Part shown: one piece after another, positions 49,221 through 60,860 of the stretch
How the letters are laid out: every line of letters starts with the position of its first letter
Position numbering within the stretch: position 1 is the first letter of the stretch
NCBI RefSeq assembly: GCF_040802235.1
Contig: NC_133172.1
Coordinates: 31,205,738 to 31,269,737, forward strand
Direction of reading: 5' to 3'
Origin: Manis javanica
Lineage: Eukaryota > Chordata > Mammalia > Pholidota > Manidae
Length of the DNA: 64,000 nt
Made by a program: the position numbers and the translations under genes
Notes under the pieces: generated by a model
Database searches by the model: none
What the model saw: only the letters and a program-made list of their open reading frames with translations
Told to the model about the DNA's origin: nothing

Positions 49221-49569
49221 TGGTCCATAAACTCGTGTGTGAAAGAAATGGCAAATTTTCCTAAATCACATTACAATATATCCAGTTTTGTGCCCCTGCC
49301 CTGCTGAACTGCTGGAAATTTCAATTTCCAGTGGGTTTCCATCTCTTACATCCCCAGAGGCCTGGAGTATCGGGGTGTGTAGGATTCCCAGAATCTGGCA
49401 TCAAGTCTACAGGGATCACTGCTGATATCTGTGGGTTACAGCCCACAAAAAACAAAAGGTTCCTGAAGATGGGCAGCATCACTGAGTCTGTACCTACCAG
49501 GTTCAAGAATTTCTGCTGGGATGCCCCGTAGAGAAAATCCTGCCTCCTGAGATAGGCCACATCGCCATC

Positions 49570-50189
49570 GCTCACCTCCAGGCCCACCCCTCACCCCCAG
49601 GACCATCTGTCACCTCTAGGCCCACCCCTCACCTCCAGATCTACCCCTCACCTCCAGGCCCACCCCTCACCTCCAGGACCATCTGTCACCTCCAGGCCCA
49701 CCCCTCACCTCCAGGGCCATCCCTCACCTAAAGGCCCACGCCTCACCTCCAGGGTCATCTCTCACCTCCAGGGTCATCCCTCACCTCCAGACCCATCCCT
49801 TACCTACAGGCCCACCCCCTCCAACCTGCAGGCCCACCCCTCACTTCCAAACCCACCCCTCACCTCCAGGCCCACCCCTCACTTCCACATCTACCCCTTA
49901 CCTCCAGGCCATCCCTCACCTCCGGCCCACCCCTCACCTCCAAGCCCACCCCCTACCTGCAGGCCCACCCCTCACCTCCACACCTGCCCCTCACCTTCAG
50001 GCCATCCCTCGCCTCCAGGCCCATCTTTCACCTCCAGGCCCACCCCTCACCTCCAGGCCCATCCCTCACCTGCAGGCCCATCCCTCACCTCCAGGCCCAT
50101 CCCTCACTTGTAGGCCCATCCCTCACCTAAAGGCCCACCCCTCACCTCCAGGGTCATCTCTTACCCCCAGGCCCATCCCTCACCCCCAG
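49570..50189 (+). repeat. 19-bp minisatellite (about 32 units)
   Basis: Tandem units close to CCTCACCTCCAGGCCCACC fill about 620 bp. Variant units (GACCATCTGT, GATCTACC, GGTCATC) recur; the GACCATCTGTCACCTC variant repeats at 49601 and 49677, i.e. 76 bp or four units apart. The complementary strand is G-rich with many GGTGGG and GGAGG runs. Unit length is not a multiple of three, so it is not a coding repeat. Confidence 0.97.
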
Positions 50190-50694
50190 AGCACTGCTAA
50201 TAAAAGCATGTCTCCTCCTCTCCCATGGCTTGTGCTTTCTTCTCGTGGCAATACTTGTCTCAAAGGGCCCAGGCTAGCAGGCCAAGGCAGGCAGGCTGTC
50301 TGCAGCCCTCTGCTTGGGGCCCTGCAACAGAAACATCCTCTGGCAGGTGAGCCAGAGCCCCTCCCCTCAGGGAAGGCAGGGGAGGGCAGGACAAGTTCAG
50401 AGAACCAAGCATAAAGAATTCTTGGGCTTTGAACTTCTTCTCCAAGAGTGCAAACATAACACAAACTCAATCACAATGAATAGACCTAACATATTTCATT
50501 TCACATCTTATTATTTTTTCCAGCACACAATGGTTGAGCTTACTGAATGCTCTGTGTTCCTGGCACATGGGGGGCCTGCAATGAGTGGTGTGATGGCCAA
50601 TGGTGCTGTGAAGTCATGATGGTAGGAAGGTGGCTGTGCCAGTTCAGGGCACTTAGTTGCCAACAACAGTCAACTCTGGTAAAAAAGGAAACTG

Positions 50695-50863
50695 TGTGTG
50701 GGTGCATGTGTATATACTTGCATGTATATGTGTGTTTGTGTGTACATATATATACGTGTGTATGCCTATATGTATACACATGTATGTCTGTGTGTATACA
50801 TGATATATAATGCATGCGTATGTCTGTACATGCATGTATATGTGTACATGTATATACAAATAG

Positions 50864-50897
<34 letters not shown>
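50695..50897 (+). repeat. TG/TA-rich microsatellite region
   Basis: Degenerate TGTGTA/TATATG sequence leading into a pure (GT)n run at about 50866-50893. Confidence 0.95.
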
Positions 50898-50900
<3 letters not shown>

Positions 50901-51074
50901 ACTATCAAATAGTTTCTAAGGTCAGCCCAACCACCTACTGGTCTAGCATTCCTGAGATGCAAATTCCAGGGAGAGAATCTGATCTTCCTCTCAGCCTGGG
51001 GAGGACAGAGCACAACAGAGACAGTTCCACCAAAGCCACACAGAGGGGGAGAAGGGCAGTTCCCCCCAGGGAAA

Positions 51075-51605
51075 CTAGAGGTACTTATTAGTTATCTACT
51101 ACTGGGTAAGAATTTTTCCCAAAAAGTAGTGAAGATGGATTGTCTTGTGTAGTTTCTGCAGGCCAGGAGTCCAGGAGCCACTTGACTGGGTGGACCCGGC
51201 TTAGGATTGCTCATGGGGCTGTGGCCAAGCTGTCAGTCATGGAAAGGCTCAGCAACGGCTGGAGGACCTACTTCTAAGGCAGCTCGCTCGAGTGGGTGAC
51301 AGGTTGGTGCCGGCCGGCCATGAGGAGGAGGCCTCAGTAGCTCCCCATGGCCTCTCCACAGGGCTGCTTGGGGGCCCTGAGGTCATGGCAGCTGGCTTCC
51401 TCAGATCAAGTGATCCGAAAGAGAGCAAGGCAGATGCGTCAGGGCCCTTTATGCTCACACCTCGGGAGTCACACGCACGTCACTAGTGCAGTGTCCTGGG
51501 GGTCACACAGCTCAGTAAGATTCATCCTGGAGGGGGGAAACACAAGGGTGTGGAGATGAGGAGTCAAGGATCCCTGGGGCCATAGGGACCAGCTGCCACA
51601 GGAGC
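51075..51605 (-). repeat. Ancient interspersed repeat, family not assigned
   Basis: 'tagttatctactactgggta', 'tctgcaggccaggagtccag', 'catggcagctggcttcctca' follow the layout of a common ancient mammalian element, related to the copy at 12.03 kb. Confidence 0.5.
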
Positions 51606-51789
51606 CACTGGGAGAAGGGGACGAGACATAAGACAAGCAGAAATAACAGTCAGCACAGCAATGGTGCCTTTGAGCTCAGCCTAGAGGAAGACAGAAGGTA
51701 CAAATGTCATAATGATGACTCCGCTGAGGACACACAGAATAATGGAAAGAATGACCAAGAGGGTAGGAATCCAAGGGGCAGCAAATAAC

Positions 51790-51990
51790 CTGGGCTGGAA
51801 CAGTCATGAGAGGCCTTCAGAGGAGGTGACATTTGAGTTGGACCTTAAGGGTAAATAGAAGTTCACCAGGCAGCAATGGGAGGAAGGGCATGCAGGCAAA
51901 GGCAGGGGGAGGGGAGTGGGTGGAGTGGGTTCTGTTGAGCAGAACAGGAGACAGAGGCAGAGAAACCCTTTGAAACGCACCCAAGCACTG
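51790..51990 (-). repeat. L2 LINE fragment
   Basis: 'cagaggaggtgacatttgag' and 'ccaggcagcaatgggaggaa' match antisense L2. Confidence 0.65.
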
Positions 51991-52193
51991 CCTGCCTGGG
52001 AGTGACCTACTGCCAGGCCTTCCTTTGCTTCCCGCCCCCAGGATCTGAGCATCTGTCTGCAAAGGGAGAATGGCTTCAGTTTCTCTACTGGAAGGACCCA
52101 TGTCCCCCAGCTAACTGGCCTTCGAGGAGCACAAGTCATGTGGGCTGCCCTTTCTGGAGAAGGCCTGACTCCTGCGGGCTCTGCCTTCCCCCC

Positions 52194-52320
52194 AGCTGAG
52201 AGCCAAGGGGTGCCCTGGAGAGTATGTTTACAGCTCCCCCCGCGTCACTGGGCCCTGGCCATCCTAACCATGCCCTGCCTCTTTCTGGGGTTGGGGACAG
52301 CCGTCAGGGCCCCACCAGTG
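52194..52320 (+). repeat. Local duplication, copy A
   Basis: Starts AGCTGAGAGCCAAGGGGTG and ends about ACCAGTG; pairs with 53624-53747 in the same orientation. Confidence 0.95.
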
Positions 52321-53104
52321 CACTTGGCCATCCCAAGCCCCCAGGCTCCCCTTGCCCTGCAAACACACATGCGAATTCCCACTGGCTCCTGGGAGCTCCA
52401 GCAGGGCCGGGAGCTGCTTTGCCTAAGGCGTCTGCCTCCCCCAGGATGCATTAGGCAGGCTTCACTGATCAGAGCAGGGCCAGTCTGTGGAGAAGCAGGC
52501 TCAGAGGGGCCTCAAATCCCCAGAGGGGAGGGAGCTGTCTGGCCCCAGCTGTGGAAACAGCAAAGGGGCTCACACAGCACTCTCCCTCCCTCGCTGCGGT
52601 GAAGGCAGGGAGGCAAGGGGGGAGGAACAGAGGAGTAGGGGGAGGAAATTGAGATGCACTGTGATAGGACAGCTGTGCCTTCAACAGTCAGGGGCCCAAG
52701 TCAAGCCCATGCCTCCTGCCTGCAGAGCCTGGTACCTGGGAGCAGAAGGTCCCTCTCTGCAAGGTCCTGCCACCCAGGACCCGGGCAGGAGGGGCCTGCA
52801 GCTCTCCCACTCTGGCACCCATCTCTTAGGCTCACACTCAATCCCAGCCCACTAGCTCCAAAGTAAACCAGCTGTCATGTCCAAAATAAAATTCCCCCAA
52901 CCACCGACCTGGGAAGTACAGGCTTTGTCCTAGATCTGCTGAACCTCCCAGGCAGGAGGGCAAAACCTCCACTTAGCTCACTCAGCTCCAGGCACCGGTG
53001 TGGAGAGGCAGGGCCTGCCTAAGCGCAACCAGTTAGGCAGTTGCAGAGCCAGGACTCAACCTGGGTATTTTGACAAGGAGACCTGGGTTCTCTCTCTAAA
53101 TCAT

Positions 53105-53400
53105 TCATGAACTGAAGCATTAGTCAACTTGCAGCAAATATTTACTGAGCTCTTGCTAAGTGGCAAAGACAGCTCAGCCCCAGAGATACTGTGATGAGCG
53201 AAAAGAGACATGATCCCACTGCATGGAGCTTACAGGTTACTTAGGAATCAGCCCTGAAATATGTTTAAAGATACATAATTACTAAGTGTAATGAGCACTG
53301 TGAAGAAAAGAATGGGTGGTCATAGAAACAACTAGGGGACGGGTGACCTCCTTCAGAGGATAACCAGGGAAGACGCTTCTGAGGAGGTGCTTTTAAACCC
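53105..53400 (-). repeat. L2 LINE fragment
   Basis: 'gcagcaaatatttactgagc', 'ccagagatactgtgatgagc', 'gcatggagcttacaggttac', 'aatgagcactgtgaagaaaa' in antisense order; well kept. Confidence 0.85.
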
Positions 53401-53623
53401 TGTCCATGCACAGCAGATGTTAGTGTCGGGATCAGTTAATAATGTCTGCCATGGCCACGGGTTTGCCGTCACCTAGGATCCTTGCTACCCAAAGCACTGG
53501 ACGTGATTCTAATTCTCCTGGAAGTCACTGTGATACAGTGTGGGTGAACAGTTGCAGAAGCCCTAATGAATGACAGCAACCTAGATTCCTTAGCAGAAAA
53601 ATCAAGGAAATGAAATAGAACCA

Positions 53624-53747
53624 AGCTGAGAGCCAAGGGGTGGGCTGGAGGGTATATTTACAGCTCCCCCCATCACTGGACCCTGGCCATCCTAACCATG
53701 CCCTGCCTCTTTCTGGGGTTGGGGACAGCCGTCAGGGTGAACCAGTG
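53624..53747 (+). repeat. Local duplication, copy B
   Basis: Near-identical to 52194-52320: by eye about six substitutions and one 2-base gap, with the last 57 bases up to GTCAGGG identical. The sequence on either side is unrelated. Confidence 0.95.
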
Positions 53748-54179
53748 AGGGAGTGATGGGGTGCCATTGCAGTGGTACCTTGACAGACAGGATTTGGGAG
53801 CTCACTGAAAAGAAGGCCCTCATTTTAAAGAGGAGAAGGCACTTAGCATCAGAGAATGTTGCAACTTCTCTGACTAATGGCCTCTGGTTCAGGGACAGCG
53901 ATTCCTGCTCTGATCCCTTCCACATTCATAACAAGCAGAGGTGCAACGCCTGCCTGAAGACCCTTCTCCACCTGTGCTCAGAGCATCTGCCGCCAGACCC
54001 CCAGTCAGATTGACCTTCCTCCATTGACTTCCTACCTCAGCATCCCACCAAGCTGTCCTGGAGGCAACTCAGAACTCCCCATCGCCACCGCAGCCGTGCA
54101 GCCTGCTCAGACCCATCAGATGTAAAACATGCCCTTGAGAAGTAATTGTTAGGTCTGTCTAATGCCCTTAGAGGCTGCA

Positions 54180-54350
54180 CGTACCCTTCCCTGCATTTGT
54201 CACAGCCATCATCAATCCCTCCCGCGGCTCTTGGTTCATTGTCTGCAAGTCGCAAGAGAATGGGAATGGTATCTGGCATATTCAGCCCCCAAATCCCCCT
54301 GCCTGGCACATAGTGAGCCTCTTAACAGTTGTTTATTGATTGAGTGAACT
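54180..54350 (+). repeat. L2 LINE 3' end
   Basis: 'ccctgcctggcacatagtga' and 'acagttgtttattgattgag' close a plus-strand L2. Confidence 0.75.
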
Positions 54351-54359
54351 GCTATAGAA

Positions 54360-55560
54360 CAGAGAGTTTGGGCAACACTGAGAAGCTGAAAGTCTTGGCC
54401 TTGCCCTGAGATCTCTGGTCCTGCAGGTTTTGAAATGGTTGATGGAGTGACAGCAGCTCCTCAAGTCCTGCTCCCCAGCCTCGGGGTGGAAGGTCCCCAG
54501 GAGAAGGTGGTGAGTCCAGGTCCTCTGTCCTGGAAGAGGCCAATGCTTCTAGCAGTACCCACTCTGTTGGCCCTGTGCCATGTGCTGCCACATATAAGGT
54601 AGGATCCTTGTCTCTAAGAACCTACCAGTGCTTTGGGGAAAGTAGACTAGACCGGCAATCCATGAAGTGAGTCAAATGCACATAATTAGGGCATCAGAAC
54701 TCACAAAAGGAGTTCAGAGAGGATGGCCCAGTCTCAGAAGGCTCCTGGGAGTCAGGTCTTCCAGGGTGAGTAGACCTTGGACAAGTGGAAAGGAGACTAT
54801 TTGGAGAAATGGACCTTCCATGGAGAAAGGAAGAATAAAATGGGATAAGGGAGAAGAAGGTTGTGGTGGGAGTAGAGGTCTGAGGCAGGTGTGGGACTGA
54901 GAATTAAAAGCATAGTAGAACCAATTTGTGGTGGACCTTGGTTGCTAGACTGGGAGTTTGTGTTGAGCTTATGGACAATGGGAAGCCACCCTGACCTTTC
55001 CAGACAAGTTGCCCAGAGCTGGTTGTCTGGGGCTTCAAGGGCACAGGCAGAAGACACGTCCATGCCCCCTTGGAGGCCAGATTCTGTAGACAAGGGGAGA
55101 AAGGCCCCAGGGAGCCAGCAATGGATGACTCCTCTAGACCTTGGTTTTCAGAATATGCCTCATCAAAGGAGCCAGTCGCCTTATTAGTTCTCCAAACAGC
55201 ACATCTTCCCTAGATCAAGACTCTGGTGGAAACACAATGGCCACAAAAGTGGTTTTTGTGTCTTGATTTTCTGGGTCTCTTACTCCCCCCTTTCCAATAG
55301 CTGTTCTCCATTATTGGCCAGACAAAGCCCATCCCAAGATGCTGCGTCTCCGTTGCAGCTGACATCTGTCCTTTCTCACCTGCGCATTCACCCATCTGCG
55401 TCTCCACGAAATCTTTCATCCCATCGACACTGTAAGGATTCAAAGTAAGGAGGTTCACGTTGTCAAAGAAGCCTTGAACTGAATGCTTTCCCCCTACTTT
55501 CTCCTTAAATGAGTTGTTAACAGGAACCCAAGTGTCTGTTGAACCTAAAATACTTTTTTT
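54360..55560. other. Noncoding sequence, mostly unassigned
   Basis: A short antisense L2-like piece near 54900-54990 ('gacaatgggaagccaccctg'). Nothing else recognised. Confidence 0.35.
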
Positions 55561-56020
55561 TAAAATAACATTTCAAGGTAACTTACGGCGCATACTTTAA
55601 GAAGCGAGGGCTCAGCGTGTCCCCGGCAGCTTCCTCCTTGAAGCTCTGGTCCTCAGGGCTGTGGGAGGCATCCAATCAGACAGGCCGCCGCTGAGGGCCG
55701 GGGGAGGAGGGCTGCAGTGGTTTTATTTCAGATTCGAGCTAAGACCATGAAATGGAAGGCAGGAGGACAAGTGAGTGAGCACGTGAGTGTGTGCGCCTGT
55801 GTGTGTGTCTGAATAATGAGTCGCACGATTTCACAGAATTCCATTTTGGCCATCACACAAGGCTCCCTTTTCTCTTGAAGGCCACTTTGAAAAATCCCGT
55901 TTTCATAAGTCATTTACTTCCCCTAGGAGGGCAGGCCTTCTAAAAATATTCCCCATTTCTTACACCTCAGAGGCAAATTATTTATGTTAAAGCAGCTTCG
56001 TTATCCTGGCCCCACTGGGC
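55561..56020. promoter_or_regulatory. Candidate conserved noncoding stretch
   Basis: About 450 bp without recognised repeats, with a CCAAT box (55670), a GC-rich patch (CCGCCGCTGAGGGCCGGGGG, 55686), AGTCATTTAC and an A/T-rich TCTAAAAATATTCC near 55938. Composition suggests an old enhancer; no direct proof. Confidence 0.3.
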
Positions 56021-56154
56021 CAGCTTGGAAATGGAGGTGACTTCAAGAAGGCACCACTGTCAACAAAAAGTCCTAGGAGGGGTGCATTCTGGGTGAGGTG
56101 AGGCTTTCGGCGGGAACTGCAGGGCTAAAAGAGAATTTGTAGGTCAAGGAGAAA

Positions 56155-56335
56155 TTCTATTCTATTTTTCCGCAAATATTTATGTACCAGGCACTGCGCT
56201 AGGCACCAGGAGACCGCAGTGAACAGACAGGCCAGTTCTCTGGGAGCTTGTGTTCCAGGGAAGGGAGATGAACACTTGATAAATACACAAATAAGTAAGA
56301 TATGTTTAAGAGCATGAGGGAAATTCAGGAGAAAG
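56155..56335 (-). repeat. L2 LINE fragment
   Basis: 'gcaaatatttatgtaccagg', 'cactgcgctaggcaccagga', 'agaccgcagtgaacagacag', 'gatgaacacttgataaatac' show a clear antisense L2 3' end. Confidence 0.85.
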
Positions 56336-57234
56336 TCCTCGGAAGGGTGGACATGATGCTCTACAGGGCAGGCAGTCGGCGTTGTTGGGAGCAACATCGA
56401 ACAACTGGCAGGCGTGAGTCATGCAAAGGTCTTGGGTTTTGCAAGGACGGAAACGGGTGAGTTTGGAGGAGAGAGGAGCTAGAGGCAGAGCAGGGCAGTG
56501 AAAGGAGGGAGGTGAGGTCACCCAGGAGGCAGGAGCCTGTTTACTCTTCATGCTGACCTCATCTGCAAATGACCGGGGACCCGAGGCCCCCAAGACAAGT
56601 GTGCCCCAGCAAGAAGGGGGCACTGGGTACAGTGGCTGAGGCTGACCACTAAGGAGAAAGGCCCTGGCCCACTCCTTGTCTCCAGTCTCCTCTCCAGCTG
56701 GGAAAATGCAACTAAGAATCACCCTAGAAGCCATGGAAGGAGGAGTGGAACCGGGGCGGGGACGCGATCTAAGTGCAGGTGGAACCTGCCATGGCCCCAA
56801 GAGGAGGGTTTGTCTTCCTCCTTTGATCAGTCACCAGTTTTGTCATTACCCAGTTGGGTAGAAAGAAAGCACAGGGAGAGAAACCACTCCCTGGAGGAGC
56901 CCCTCCATTCTTCCAGTGTCCGTAAGGCAATTACGTCTTCACGTTAGCAGACCTGAAGGCTTCCACAGACTGAGCCAACTGGTGCATTTCCGTTGCGCGG
57001 GGGCTTCTGCTAGGCGCCTTTCCCCCTAGCCTGTGGGAGCCTCCTAGAGAGGCAGCGAGGCCCAGCAGACCAGTTTGCCCCCCGGGCTTCCTCTGAGGCA
57101 AGTGGAGGCCGAGGGAGCCAGGGGCCAGGTGGAGGCGAGGGGCGAGCCGCCAGGGAGCAGAGGGAGGTTCTGATGTGCAGCCAGGGCAGGGCCAGGGTGG
57201 GAGGAGCTGTGGGCCTGGGGCCCAGGATGAAAAG

Positions 57235-57340
57235 CTTTCCGGGAAAACCCTCATTATCAAGGAGCCCTAGATTAAATTTCTATTGTGGGCCTAATTGGAG
57301 AGTTAATTATTAGGTGTTACTGCTTGATGCCAAGGAGTGG
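57235..57340. promoter_or_regulatory. Candidate conserved noncoding element
   Basis: A short AT-rich island in GC-rich DNA: CTAGATTAAATTTCTATTG, CTAATTGGAGAGTTAATTAT, TAGGTGTTAC. Carries homeodomain (TAATTG, TTAATTA), SOX-like (ATTGTG) and T-box-like (AGGTGTTA) cores within about 90 bp. Confidence 0.35.
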
Positions 57341-57634
57341 GGCGGTTCACCCAGATACTGGGCCAGGGGCCACCCTAGAAGCCAGGGCTTCAAGCAGCAG
57401 CCAAGCAGCCACCATCCCCCACCCACCCCATGCACTCTGCCCTTGTGGGCTTCAGGAGCTGGGAGGCAGCAGAGGAGACATAACTGCAGGTAGCAAGAGA
57501 GGCCACACCAGTGAGGGATACCTCAGGCGTGCTGAGGGTGGGTGAGAAAGGTCCCTGCTTTGGGCCTGGGGTGGGGAAGCCAGGGAAAGCCACCCCGGAA
57601 GAGACAGTTAGATGGAGAGGAATACATGAGGGGA

Positions 57635-57850
57635 AGCAAGCTCCAGGCAGAGGGAGCAGCATGTGCAAAGGCCCTGGTGAAGGGACTGAAAAATGGAGCT
57701 GGAGAGCCTGGGAAGCCAGGCATGATGGGGAGACCCTGCTGGAACTGGATTCGGTGGGCCATGGAGACACAGCAGCGCCTCTGAAATGGAGCCCTTCAGT
57801 AGGTTTACACAGAGGAGTGATGGCATCTATTTGGCACCTTTTACAGTTTA
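57635..57850 (-). repeat. L2 LINE fragment
   Basis: 'ctccaggcagagggagcagc', 'atgtgcaaaggccctggtga' and 'acagaggagtgatggcatct' follow the internal part of antisense L2. Confidence 0.75.
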
Positions 57851-58659
57851 CCAGGTTGGCCATGTGGAGAGAACGAGGCTGGGAGCAAGGAGACCAGGCA
57901 GGATCCTCGCAGGAGTAGAGCAGAAAGGGGCGGAGGAAGGGAGAGCAATATGTGAGGAAGGCCTTTTTGGAGACACTAAGAAATGCAGGAAGCCTCAAAT
58001 CTTCCCCTCTACAAGCTGCCCCAACTCTCTACAAGCTACCAAGAGAGCTGGACACATGAGCTAAGGGAGAGGACCCACCTGGGCACTTCGGGCTGGCAGA
58101 AGGAGAGGCAGGGGCCTCACTGAGCAGGCAGGGCATGACTTCCCCTCTCAGGGCCTGCCTGGAGGAGGTGACAGGGAAGAGGACAGAGGCGTGGTAAGAC
58201 TTGCCTGGGGCAGCCGAAAAACTATAACCAGCCCCACATGCCCCAGATTTTCAGGAATTATAGGGACCTGACTTTCTACAGAGCTCCAACCTGGGTATCT
58301 CAAGGTGGGTGAGTGATCCCAGGAGCTAGCATTGGCTGGGAAAGAGAAGGAGGAATCTTGAAGACACGGCTTCCCAGGACTGAAGTTCCAGGATCCCCTG
58401 AGTCTGTGTGGGTTAAAGGCTCTGGGACAGGTGGGCTTGGGACAGCCACTCCCACCGCTGGGCAAGCAGCTCTGTGACTGCCCCCTCCCCAACTGTGGGG
58501 GCAGCTCTGCAGAGGGGAGGGGCCCAAGCCCACGGCTTACACAACCCTAGGACCCTAAGCTTCTTCATGACCATCTCAGTGGCAATATCTGCCACGCTGT
58601 TCTGGGACTCCTGGGGTGGAAGCCTGGTTACTAGTGATTAATACACAGGGGCCAGACAT

Positions 58660-58790
58660 GCTATACCCCCTTTGTGGGCCTCCTTAGCCCCTTTTTACAG
58701 ATACAGACCAGGCTCAGGAAAGTGGCATGAGCTGATGAGCTGGAGACTGGGGAAGCTGTCCAATGCCAAATGCTAAGCTCTTAGCCTCCT
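58660..58790 (-). repeat. MIR-like fragment
   Basis: 'ccctttttacagatacagac' and 'aggctcaggaaagtggcatg'; short and diverged. Confidence 0.5.
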
Positions 58791-59509
58791 CATCATGCTG
58801 CAGCAAGCAGATGGCATTCAGCGTTTGGTGATATGCAGGGGGCAGCCAGGGCCACCCCTTTCACTGAGACACTACTGGCATGTTCATAAGGCCTGCAAGG
58901 GGTCAGCGAGATGGTCTCCACCAGAGAAGCCCAGGATCTGGCCACACAGTAGAACACAACCGTGGACCCAGGCTTTCATCACACCTACCCTGCACCCCAA
59001 GCAGGCAGGGGCCTTGGCTGGGAGTCATTGTGTCTAACAAGTTAACTGTAACGTGGAATGCGTCTCCCCAACTCCTACCCGGCCCCCCATCAGAGCATTC
59101 TCATGAGGACAGGAGACCATGAAAGGAAGCTTGCAGGTGGCTAAGTGAGCTTTCTTGCCTTTGCGAGGCAGTGGGGAGGGGAGGGCCTGTTTTGTTTAAG
59201 GAGAGCTGCTGTGCCTCTTTGACAGGAAGCTCATTCTCTCACCAAGAAGATGCTTGTGAGTGAAGCCAGTGTCAGGATGGGTGGATGATCAGAGCACCAC
59301 TCTCCACAGCAGATGGGGGCAACAGGCAGAGGGACAAGGCAGCAGAGCCAGGCCAGGGGCAGTGCAGGCAAGCTTGTTCTAGAAGTGCAGGTCTTCCTAG
59401 AAGCCCCTCTGGACACTGCCTGGAGATAGGCTGAGTGCTTACCTCAGGACTGAGAACTGGCTTCCCTTGGCCCCCACAGATAGGCTTTCAAACTTCCAAG
59501 GGGTTAATA

Positions 59510-59990
59510 TGTTGTAGCAGTGAGGGATCCTTTGGTTGCGAGTGACAGAAACCAGAACCAGAAGTGAGTAAGCTAAAAGGGTGAGCTGTTAGTTCTTGCT
59601 GCCTGACTAGTCCATGGCCAGTTTGCCTTCAGATACACCTTGATCCAGGAGCTTAGTGGTGTCATCAAGACCCAGCTGGTCTCTTCCCACCCCTCAGCTC
59701 TCCTTCTTTGGTGGGCTTTGTTCTCTGGCGGGTTCTTGTCTCAGGATGGCAAGGTGGCTACAGCTGCTTGTAGTCCTGAGACCAGCAGGAGGGAGACTGA
59801 ATGCCAGTGCCCCTGGGCCAGGGCAGTGCAGGCTTCTGGGAACTCCAGAGGCTTCAGACCTAGCTGCTGAGCATGGAACCGCTAGTGCAGTACTCCTGAT
59901 GGGCCGTTCTCACTCTAACCATGCCAAGGATAAGACTGCTCTCACTAGGACTTCAGGAAAATAGATCACCTGCTGTTTAATCACAAACCA
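59510..59990. repeat. Unnamed ancient repeat, copy 4
   Basis: 'tttggttgcgagtgacagaa' opens the element as in the 28.61-kb copy; 'ctctggcgggttcttgtctc' and 'gatggcaaggtggctacagc' are in the middle. Confidence 0.5.
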
Positions 59991-60219
59991 GTTTATGCTT
60001 TCAGCCGTGGTCCCCACATCTTAGGATAACATAATTTTCCACAGGGCGAGGCAAGTGATCTTTTATCTTCTTAAACAGTTCCCCTTTCAGCCCCCTAAAG
60101 CATGGCATGCTTTCACCTCTCCAAGCCCCTGCAGGACTGATGCCCACAGGTGGGAGGTGTCCCTGTAACTCAGCCCAGATGAGAGAGAACCAGTGCTTGA
60201 TCATCAGACTCATGGTCAA

Positions 60220-60385
60220 GTCTCGGTTCTACCAGGAAAAGTGATTATATCCAGCAACCTCTGTTTCCTCATTTCTAAAATGTGGATAATAGAAATACTA
60301 ATTCATAGCATTTAAATAGGGTCACACATAGAAAGTGCTTAGCCCAGTGCCAGCATGGATTAAGCACTCAGAAAGCAGTGTCGTT
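60220..60385 (+). repeat. MIR SINE
   Basis: 'ctgtttcctcatttctaaaa', 'tgtggataatagaaatacta', 'gaaagtgcttagcccagtgc' on the plus strand. Confidence 0.8.
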
Positions 60386-60627
60386 AGAAGAAGACCCTGC
60401 TGTTCCGCATAGCAGAGTTGCAGGTGTCCATCACGAGGGGGAGTTGGCCAAACAGAGCCGGAAGTAGGATGATGAACTCACTGGGAAGTAACACCCCAGC
60501 ATCCTTTCATGGTGCCCCATTTTGTAAGTAAAACCACCCCTCTGTGATTCTAGGGGCCTATGAGCCATGGGCCAAACAAATTGGGTCATTTGGCAAATAT
60601 TTGTGAAGGGCCCCCCCAGGCCACCAG

Positions 60628-60860
60628 TAATAAGTAACTACTGTCTATTGAGCCCCTAGGAAGGGCCAGTCACTAAGCTCAGCACCACACACCCTTTTAC
60701 CTCACTTCATCCCCACACTGCCCCATCAAGTGGGGACTATCATTAGCCCCATTTTTCAGGCTAGGAAACAGGCTTGGAGAAGGTAATTGGCTTGCCCAAG
60801 GTCGAGGAGCCAACACATGGCAGAGTGGCATCCCTATCCAGGGATCCAGGGCCGGTGGAC
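60628..60860 (-). repeat. MIR SINE
   Basis: 'actgtctattgagcccctag', 'ggctaggaaacaggcttgga', 'ggcttgcccaaggtcgagg' in antisense; long copy. Confidence 0.85.

Noticed and set aside
49331-49531. Plus-strand 66-codon frame before the minisatellite, considered as a pseudogene fragment
   Set aside because: The translation suggested no known protein and there are no splice sites.
50540-51013. Minus-strand 157-codon frame rich in His, Thr and Tyr
   Set aside because: Arises from the TG/TA-rich simple sequence.
52138-52602. Plus-strand 154-codon frame spanning duplication copy A
   Set aside because: The frame is not preserved in copy B (a 2-base gap shifts it), and no homology is apparent.
56306-56800. 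Minus-strand 164-codon frame
   Set aside because: One end lies in L2; composition is that of GC-rich noncoding DNA.
57390-57998. Minus-strand 202-codon frame
   Set aside because: Overlaps an antisense L2 fragment and has no family resemblance or splice signals.
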